The notes under the pieces: model-generated
The model's input: the letters and a program-made list of their open reading frames with translations, nothing else
Told to the model about the DNA's origin: nothing
Databases searched by the model: none
Origin: an uncultured Isosphaeraceae bacterium
GTDB taxonomy: Bacteria > Planctomycetota > Planctomycetia > Isosphaerales > Isosphaeraceae
Direction of reading: 5' to 3'
DNA: 64,000 bases
Assembly: GCA_945957605.1 (NCBI GenBank)
Contig: CAMFLR010000005.1
Location: 62,001-126,000, forward strand
Program-made: the position numbers and the translations under genes
In this document: positions 58,704-64,000 of the stretch, piece by piece
Numbering within the stretch: position 1 is the stretch's first letter
Layout: every line of letters starts with the position of its first letter

Positions 58704-60665
58704 ATGACGGCTGATTCCGGCGGTTCGATTCATAGCGTTCTCAACGAAACGCGGGTTTTCCCGCCCCCGCCGGCGTTCGCAGAGAAGGCCCATGTGGGAA
58801 GCCTCGCCGAATATGAGCGGCTCTGGAACTGGGCCAAGGATCAGCCAGAAGAATTCTGGGCCGAACAGGCCAAGGCGATCGACTGGATGTCGCCCTGGTC
58901 CAAGGTCCTCGACTGGCAGGCCCCTCACGCCAAGTGGTTCGTCGGTGCGACGTTGAACGCGTCGCAGAATTGTGTCGACCGTCATGCCGAAGGAGATCGC
59001 AAGAATAAGCCAGCGATCATCTGGGAAGGTGAGCCCGGCGAGCGCAAAACGCTGACTTACAGCGATTTGCAGCGTGAGGTCGCGACTTTCGCCAACGTCC
59101 TCAAGGCCCAGGGGGTCAAGAAAGGGGATGTTGTTGCGATTTACATGCCGATGATTCCCGAGCTGGCGATTGCGCTGCTCGCGTGTGCTCGAATCGGTGC
59201 GCCGCATACGGTGATCTTCGGGGGGTTCAGCTCCGAGGCACTCGCGGGACGTATCCAGGATTGCTCGGCGAAGGTGCTGGTCACCGCCGATGGCGGGTAT
59301 CGCCGCGGCAAGGTTGTGCCGCTCAAGGAAAACGCCGATGGTGCAGCGGCGATGTGCCCGACGATTACGTCGGTGATCGTCGCCAAGCGCACTGGCCAAG
59401 AGATTTCGATGACGAGCGGGCGCGACCACTGGTGGCACGACCTCGCCGCCAAGGCGTCGAGCGATTGTCCGCCCGAGCCTGTGGATAGCGAGCATCCGCT
59501 TTATATCCTGTACACGTCGGGCTCGACCGGTAAGCCGAAGGGGATTTTGCACACCACCGGCGGCTATTTGGTGGGCACGACCGCGACGACGAAATGGGTG
59601 TTTGACCTCAAAGAGGACGACATCTATTTCTGCACCGCCGACATCGGCTGGGTGACAGGGCATTCGTATCTCGTTTATGGCCCGCTTGCCAACGGCGCGA
59701 CCATTGTGATGTACGAAGGCGCGCCGAACTCGCCGGATGAGGGGCGGTTCTGGAAGATCATCGAAGAGCTGAAGGTCACGATTCTTTACACCGCTCCCAC
59801 CGCCATTCGTGCGTTCATGAAGTGGGGCGAGCAGTGGCCGAATAAGTACAACCTCAAGAGCCTGCGACTGCTCGGAACGGTTGGCGAGCCGATCAATCCC
59901 GAGGCATGGATTTGGTATCATAAAGTGATCGGCGGCGAGCGCTGCCCGATTGTCGATACGTGGTGGCAGACCGAAACCGGCGCGATCATGATCGCCCCCC
60001 TGCCCGGAGCAGTGCCGACGGTTCCCGGCTCGGCGACGCGTCCCCTGCCCGGAATCGTGCCCGCGGTCGTCACCAAGGACGGCAAGCCCGTTGGCGAGAA
60101 TCAGGGCGGCTTCCTGGTGATGACACAGCCCTGGCCGTCGATGCTGCGAACGCTCTACGGCGATGACGAACGCTATCGCGCGACGTATTGGAGCGAAGTC
60201 CCCGGCTGCTATTTCACGGGCGACGGCGGCCGTCGCGATGAGAACGGCAACTACTGGATTTTGGGCCGCGTCGACGACGTGCTCAACGTCTCGGGGCACC
60301 GGCTCTCGACGATGGAAGTCGAAAGTGCTCTCGTCAGCCATCCCAAGGTGGCGGAAGCGGCGGTCGTCGGCAAGCCCGACGATCTTCGCGGCCAGGCGAT
60401 TGCGGCGTTCGTGACGCTCGAAGGCGGACAGGTCGCCAGCGATGCACTCAAGAAAGAGTTGCAGGCGCACGTTGTGAAGGAAATTGGAGCGTTGGCTCGT
60501 CCCGACGACATTCGCTTCACCGATTCGTTGCCCAAGACTCGCTCGGGCAAAATCATGCGGCGCTTGCTTCGTGACATCGCCGCCGGCCGCGAAAGCACCG
60601 GCGACACCACGACGCTCGAAGACCTGAGCGTACTGGCGAAACTTCGCGAGGACGACGAGGTTTAA
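58704..60665 (+). CDS. acs: Acetyl-CoA synthetase
   Basis: A 653-aa protein of Acs length. It has the N-terminal WKFYGATLN-like [20 protein letters not shown] and the P-loop-like [20 protein letters not shown]. The motif DTWWQTETG lies near 420, [17 protein letters not shown] appears as [15 protein letters not shown], and [19 protein letters not shown] is followed by [15 protein letters not shown] with the conserved Lys 616 that can be acetylated. ATG 58704 is preferred (GGCGGAG 9 nt upstream); 58686 is an alternative. It activates acetate to acetyl-CoA. Confidence 0.95.
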   Translation: MTADSGGSIHSVLNETRVFPPPPAFAEKAHVGSLAEYERLWNWAKDQPEEFWAEQAKAIDWMSPWSKVLDWQAPHAKWFVGATLNASQNCVDRHAEGDRKNKPAIIWEGEPGERKTLTYSDLQREVATFANVLKAQGVKKGDVVAIYMPMIPELAIALLACARIGAPHTVIFGGFSSEALAGRIQDCSAKVLVTADGGYRRGKVVPLKENADGAAAMCPTITSVIVAKRTGQEISMTSGRDHWWHDLAAKASSDCPPEPVDSEHPLYILYTSGSTGKPKGILHTTGGYLVGTTATTKWVFDLKEDDIYFCTADIGWVTGHSYLVYGPLANGATIVMYEGAPNSPDEGRFWKIIEELKVTILYTAPTAIRAFMKWGEQWPNKYNLKSLRLLGTVGEPINPEAWIWYHKVIGGERCPIVDTWWQTETGAIMIAPLPGAVPTVPGSATRPLPGIVPAVVTKDGKPVGENQGGFLVMTQPWPSMLRTLYGDDERYRATYWSEVPGCYFTGDGGRRDENGNYWILGRVDDVLNVSGHRLSTMEVESALVSHPKVAEAAVVGKPDDLRGQAIAAFVTLEGGQVASDALKKELQAHVVKEIGALARPDDIRFTDSLPKTRSGKIMRRLLRDIAAGRESTGDTTTLEDLSVLAKLREDDEV

Positions 60666-60697
60666 GCGGATTCAATGGAGCGGTGACGCGAGATTTT

Positions 60698-60772
60698 TGG
60701 GTGCCCTGGCTTCGCCAGTGATCTTCTTTCCTCGATTGGATCTAAGAGCACTGGCAGAGTTAGTGGCACCCA
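60698..60772. repeat. REP-like inverted repeat
   Basis: TGGGTGCC (60698-60705) pairs with GGCACCCA (60765-60772). Inside, CTGGC-TTC-GCCAG forms one hairpin, and CACTGGCAGAG with TAGTGGC resembles a second. The GGGTGCC-CTGGC word set matches the short palindromic repeat type familiar from planctomycete genomes. It lies between acs and the metallophosphoesterase gene, 28 bp before the latter's ATG. Confidence 0.55.
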
Positions 60773-60799
60773 CCTCGTGCTCGAACGGAATCGCGACTT

Positions 60800-61966
60800 A
60801 TGTATACGAATAAAGAGTTGTTGTTCAAAGCAGTAGTTATTCTTTCTTGCTTGATTGATTACGCGTTTGGGATTGTGCTTCTCTGGCTCATCAGCCGCAA
60901 GAAAAAGCAAATCGATCTCAGCGTGCTTTTCCGAGCCAACGGCGCAGTGGCGTTTCAGTTCGGCCTGAAATACGCGGTGCTCGCGACGTTTGGCGTGGCA
61001 CTCTTCGGGCTGGTTCATCTCGTCTATGTTGATTTGACGCTGACGATTCCCCTCGTTGGTCTCACACTCATCGTCTGGAACGCGATTCATCGCCAGAGGC
61101 GACCTGAAGAACGCCCCCTGCTCTCTTACGGTGTCTGGGTTGCGAGTTGTGTGAGTTTACTTGGATTTGGTGTGTATGTTTACGCATCACACGTTGAGCC
61201 CTTCCGGCTCGAAGTTTGCCGCGCAGAATTCGCCCTGCCACCCGAGCGCGCGGGCAAGGAATCGTTCACCATCGCAGTGATTACCGACATGCAGTTTCGG
61301 TTCGTCACCGATTATGAACGCAAAGCACTGGCGCAGGTGATGGCGCTCAAGCCCGACCTGATCCTCATGCCCGGCGATCTATTTCAGGGAGATTCTGAAG
61401 CGCTCGCACGAGAAGAACCGGCGATTAGAGAAATGCTCGCGACGCTCGACGCCCCCGGAGGTGTGTTTCTCGTACCAGGCGACGTCGACCAGGCACCCGG
61501 ACGGCTCGAATCGCTGGTTGAAGGGACGAAAATCAAGCTGCTGCAAGACGATGTGGCGCGGACGACTGTGCGCGACCGGTCAATCACGATCGCCGGTGTC
61601 GAACTGCAGTACAGCAGTCCCCGAGCGCAGAGGACCGTCGACGGCGTCGAAACTGTTGCTGGCGGCGATGATATTCGCATCGTGCTCGGCCACCGGCCGG
61701 ACGTCGTCTCTCGTCTGCACGAAAACTCGCGCATCGACCTGGTCGTTGCCGGGCATACTCACGGCGGGCAGGTCGTCGTTCCTGGATTCGGCCCGCTCAT
61801 GACGCTCTCGGATGTCCCGCGCAAGGTGGCGGCGGGCGGCTTGCATCATCTCGATGGCAACGCGATTTATGTAAGCCGAGGTGTTGGCTGCGAGCGCAAT
61901 CAGGCACCGCGAATTCGATTCTTTTGCCGGCCGGAGATTTCGCTGATTACGGTGAAATCACCGTAA
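60800..61966 (+). CDS. Membrane-anchored metallophosphoesterase with altered motifs
   Basis: A 388-aa protein. The N-terminal about 145 residues have four hydrophobic helices (FKAVVILSCLIDYAFGIVLL, YAVLATFGVALFGLVHLVYV, and others). The C-terminal calcineurin-like domain is about 160-385: IAVITDMQFRFV (usual DLH), LILMPGDLFQG (GD), FLVPGDVDQAPG (usual GNHD/E), and VVAGHTHGGQVVVPGF (GHTH). Loss of the Asn-His pair and of the first His departs from the consensus and may change metal binding. It resembles YkuE-type phosphodiesterases. Confidence 0.82.
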   Translation: MYTNKELLFKAVVILSCLIDYAFGIVLLWLISRKKKQIDLSVLFRANGAVAFQFGLKYAVLATFGVALFGLVHLVYVDLTLTIPLVGLTLIVWNAIHRQRRPEERPLLSYGVWVASCVSLLGFGVYVYASHVEPFRLEVCRAEFALPPERAGKESFTIAVITDMQFRFVTDYERKALAQVMALKPDLILMPGDLFQGDSEALAREEPAIREMLATLDAPGGVFLVPGDVDQAPGRLESLVEGTKIKLLQDDVARTTVRDRSITIAGVELQYSSPRAQRTVDGVETVAGGDDIRIVLGHRPDVVSRLHENSRIDLVVAGHTHGGQVVVPGFGPLMTLSDVPRKVAAGGLHHLDGNAIYVSRGVGCERNQAPRIRFFCRPEISLITVKSP

Positions 61967-62053
61967 AATGTTCGGCACGTCAAATCGAGCCTGGGCTTAT
62001 CGAACCGACCCGGGATCGTAAGCCATTTTGAACTGTGTTGTGAGGGCGGGCAA

Positions 62054-62924
62054 ATGAGCTTTATTCACTACATGCTCGTTGGCCACTTCGACTTCCGCAC
62101 ATATCGCCCACTTGGGCGTGTGCCACTGCGCCCGATCGATTTTGTAAGGGCTCGGCGCATGCTCGGAGAAGTTGGAGAACTGGTCGGCGAAGACGAATAC
62201 ATTGTCGGAGGCGAGCGAGTCTACCTTGCTGACGGCTACTGCTACGTCAACGGCTATTGCCGAAGCCCGGAGCAGTTCTGCAGCACTGGCAAGAACTCGG
62301 AGGAGTTTGCGCGCGCTCTCGCCGAAGTTTGAAGGGTGCCTGGTCATTGAGGGTGGCGGCATCGTTTTGTATCCGCCTCACGAAGCGGATACATACTTCG
62401 CCCAGTTTCAGCCTCGCGATGGTGAATGCGCGGACTCACTCACGCGTGCCGAGGCCGAAGCACGTATCCTCGGCGACGACCCGACTGTGTTGTCCCACAC
62501 TGTTTTGATGGCTGCGGAAAGCGAAGACGACTGGGTCGAAGAGCTTTGCGCCAGCCTGGCCAGTCACCGTGATTTCCACGTGCGCCGAAATGCCCTATTT
62601 GCTCTGGGACGACTCGCGCACAAGAAGCGACCTTTGAACCGCGAGTCCATCCAGCCGATCATCGAGCGGGCGATGGTCGATCCGAATTCCTATGTCGCCG
62701 GACAGGCCGCGAACGCAGCAATGGTCGTGGAGGGCGATTTGCGATGGGTCATCAACGCCTTCGATAACGGCCAACCCGAACTGGAAGTTACGACCTATTC
62801 CAATGGTTGGATAAAGTGTCCCAACTGTGGCTGGCGGTACGCAACCTATGATCCCAGCGCGTTCCGAGAAGGGCGCTGCATGCAATGCCGTCAGAAATTG
62901 CGAGTAATCCCGGGCGCAACGTAA
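62054..62924 (+). pseudogene. HEAT/zinc-ribbon protein gene, frame-disrupted near 62,330
   Basis: Two frames that belong together. Frame A from ATG 62054 (GAGGGCGGG upstream) gives 92 residues ending CSTGKNSEEFARALAEV and stop TGA 62330-62332. Frame B (+1) continues directly as GCLVIEGGGIVLYPPHEADT, a HEAT-like helical region (ELCASLASHRDFHVRRNALF) and a C-terminal zinc ribbon (KCPNCGWRY, CMQCRQKL). Frame B has no good start of its own after its unnatural N-terminal part. A single one-base change near 62,330 would restore a protein of about 290 residues. Programmed shifting is unlikely: no slippery site with upstream SD at the usual distance. Confidence 0.65.
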
Positions 62925-63037
62925 CCGACGAGTTCAGCAAATCAATTCTAACCAACAGCGCACGACGAAACGCGAGCGGTCCGCATCTCGAACCCCTCGC
63001 GTTGTTATCTCGTCTGCAATTAAAACCGGCCCCGAAC

Positions 63038-63358
63038 TCAGATCGGGTACAGGTTCTTCAGTTCGGTGCGGGCCTTGGCCGAGCCTTTTGAGGCCTTGAT
63101 CAGCGGGAAGGTTTGAACCTTGCCGTCGACTTCGAGCGTGATCTTGCCCGAGCGGATGACCGAGGTAGCCACGCGGACGTGCGTCGTGGTGCCGTTCGGC
63201 AGCCAGATATGAATGCGCTGCAGGTTCGGCTGGAAGGTCCGGCGCGAGATACCAGTGCACTTGGTACCAACGCCACCGAGGTACTTGGCCTTACCACGCG
63301 TGGTGACGTGGTTGCCGAACGATGTCTTCTTGCCACTTACTTCGCACTGGCGACCCAT
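63038..63358 (-). CDS. rpmB: Ribosomal protein L28
   Basis: A 106-aa protein. The L28 start GRQCEVSGKKTSFGNHVTTR, the RRTFQPNLQRIHI strand and VRVATSVIRSGKITLEVDGK identify it. The C-terminus extends about 30 residues past bacterial L28 minimal length, with TELKNLYPI. It lies 100 bp downstream of rpmF in the same direction. It is a large-subunit protein. Confidence 0.95.
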   Translation of the reverse strand: MGRQCEVSGKKTSFGNHVTTRGKAKYLGGVGTKCTGISRRTFQPNLQRIHIWLPNGTTTHVRVATSVIRSGKITLEVDGKVQTFPLIKASKGSAKARTELKNLYPI

Positions 63359-63458
63359 CGGGAGACTCCCTCGTCGTACGTATCTATTCGATGCGGCACG
63401 ATCGACTCAACGCGAGCTTTGCGATAACCTTGCGGTTAGCAAATGCTTGCGGAATCGA

Positions 63459-63659
63459 TCAGACCTTTTCCTTGGCGGTGGGGTTGTGGGGCTTGCTGCG
63501 CTGAACGTTGCCGCATTCTTCGACGAGTTCGCACACCTTGTGGGGCGGGACGGCGAGCTTGCACTGCGGGCAAATGTTGAGGGCGGGCGCGGTCAAGGCG
63601 TCGTGGCTCCTCCGATTACCCTTCGCTGACTTCGACTTACGTCTCTTTGGTACGGCCAC
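63459..63659 (-). CDS. rpmF: Ribosomal protein L32
   Basis: A 66-aa protein: AVPKRRKSKSAKGNRRSHDA, then ICPQCKLAVPPHKVCELVEE with the usual zinc-binding Cys/His set, and ECG. It matches L32, a large-subunit protein. It is upstream of rpmB, and probably both are transcribed leftward. Confidence 0.95.
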   Translation of the reverse strand: MAVPKRRKSKSAKGNRRSHDALTAPALNICPQCKLAVPPHKVCELVEECGNVQRSKPHNPTAKEKV

Positions 63660-63772
63660 GACCGACTCTCCCTGGCATTCCGCGCGAAATTGAACTTTGT
63701 CGAAAGAGAATCATTATCCAAAATCGCGATCTGGTGACAAGTCCAACTCAGCGCGAACTGCCAAAGGAAAAC

Positions 63773-64000
63773 TCAGCCGCATGCGGCCGTCATTGCGCCC
63801 GTCCCCCTTTGCGGAACGAGTCGATTGATCCGTGCCAGCAGTTCAGGAAGGTCAACCGGCTTCAAGATGAAGTCGGACGCCCCTGCCCTGCGTGCTTCCG
63901 ATTCAGCCTGGCCCGAGCCATCCGCCGTAATCGCGAGCACCGGCAATTCTGCCGTTTCGGGCCGAGCGCGCAGTTCTGAGATGAGTTCCACGCCATTCAT
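63773..64000 (-). CDS. C-terminal part of a receiver-domain protein (5' end outside window)
   Basis: The visible 75 residues run from the alpha-3 region of a CheY-like receiver: NGVELISELRARPETAELPV, LAITADGSGQAESEARRAGA and DFILKPVDLPELLARINRLV (conserved Thr and Lys-Pro). The phospho-acceptor Asp lies beyond the right edge. The protein ends after a short Gly/Thr tail, so no DNA-binding output domain follows. It may be a stand-alone receiver or the end of a hybrid kinase. Confidence 0.8.
   Translation of the reverse strand: MNGVELISELRARPETAELPVLAITADGSGQAESEARRAGASDFILKPVDLPELLARINRLVPQRGTGAMTAACG

Noticed and set aside
58608..60470. Long leftward frame antisense to acs
   Set aside because: High-GC genes leave long open antisense frames; the sense frame is an unmistakable acetyl-CoA synthetase and the antisense composition (His/Arg-rich) is unnatural.

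Overview
The window is high-GC bacterial chromosome from the Planctomycetota. The evidence is a DUF1559 pilin-like protein, a DUF1080 protein, a PEP-CTERM protein with HAF repeats, a CysN-CysC fusion, an LE-R type N-terminal motif and a degenerate REP-like GGGTGCC/CTGGC palindrome. Lineage below phylum cannot be assigned from this sequence alone. About 34.6 kb of prophage (left end outside the window) sits next to about 29.4 kb of chromosomal genes.

Prophage, 1 to about 34,600. A leftward early operon runs from a promoter at 7685-7713 down to about 155. It encodes a Cro/CII-like HTH protein, three tandem related small proteins, two small unknowns, a PC4/p15 ssDNA-binding protein, an O-like initiator carrying an iteron array inside its gene, a DnaB-type helicase, two unknowns, a protein with two tandem P22-antirepressor N-terminal domains, a 40-aa membrane protein and an excisionase-like HTH protein. 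The divergent XRE repressor (7794-8423) and three 20-bp-phased TTCGTA repeats form the immunity switch. Next come a HigB/HigA toxin-antitoxin pair (9078-9916) and a YpsA-like (SLOG) protein. A long leftward late operon (33,631 down to about 10,441) begins with a 59-aa HTH protein and small membrane proteins. It continues with a secreted papain-like peptidase, terminase small and large subunits, portal, scaffold, a P22-like capsid protein followed by a strong terminator, head-tail connectors, tail tube, tape measure, and a large hub-like tail protein. Several genes run against this flow and look like morons: 16681-16989, 19892-20248 and 33818-34504. No integrase is visible, so it probably lies left of the window.

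Chromosomal part, about 34,636 to 64,000. The genes are a TolQ/ExbB-type channel protein with an Ig-domain membrane partner; an M50 site-2 protease; DUF1080; hemE; a PEP-CTERM protein; small membrane or unknown proteins; the sulfate-activation operon cysD-cysNC; a tyrosinase; a DHFR-like reductase; an ankyrin-type protein; a 1001-aa TPR-like membrane-anchored protein; an ada-alkA alkylation-repair operon; a receiver-only response regulator; an LE-R/Thr-Gly repeat protein; a DUF1559 protein; a HAD hydrolase; acetyl-CoA synthetase; a membrane metallophosphoesterase; a frame-disrupted HEAT/zinc-ribbon gene; ribosomal proteins L28 and L32; and the C-terminal part of a second receiver protein.

Most interesting for follow-up: the 22-23-bp iterons inside the O-like gene, which are read in all three codon frames; the operator/promoter architecture of the switch; the hidden short genes; the moron-like genes, one sharing a CATG start with a late gene; the tandem antirepressor domains; and a repeat cluster at 10,845-10,914 with no obvious role. 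Starts were chosen by Shine-Dalgarno spacing and ATGA overlaps; functions come from recognised motifs, not from database searches.
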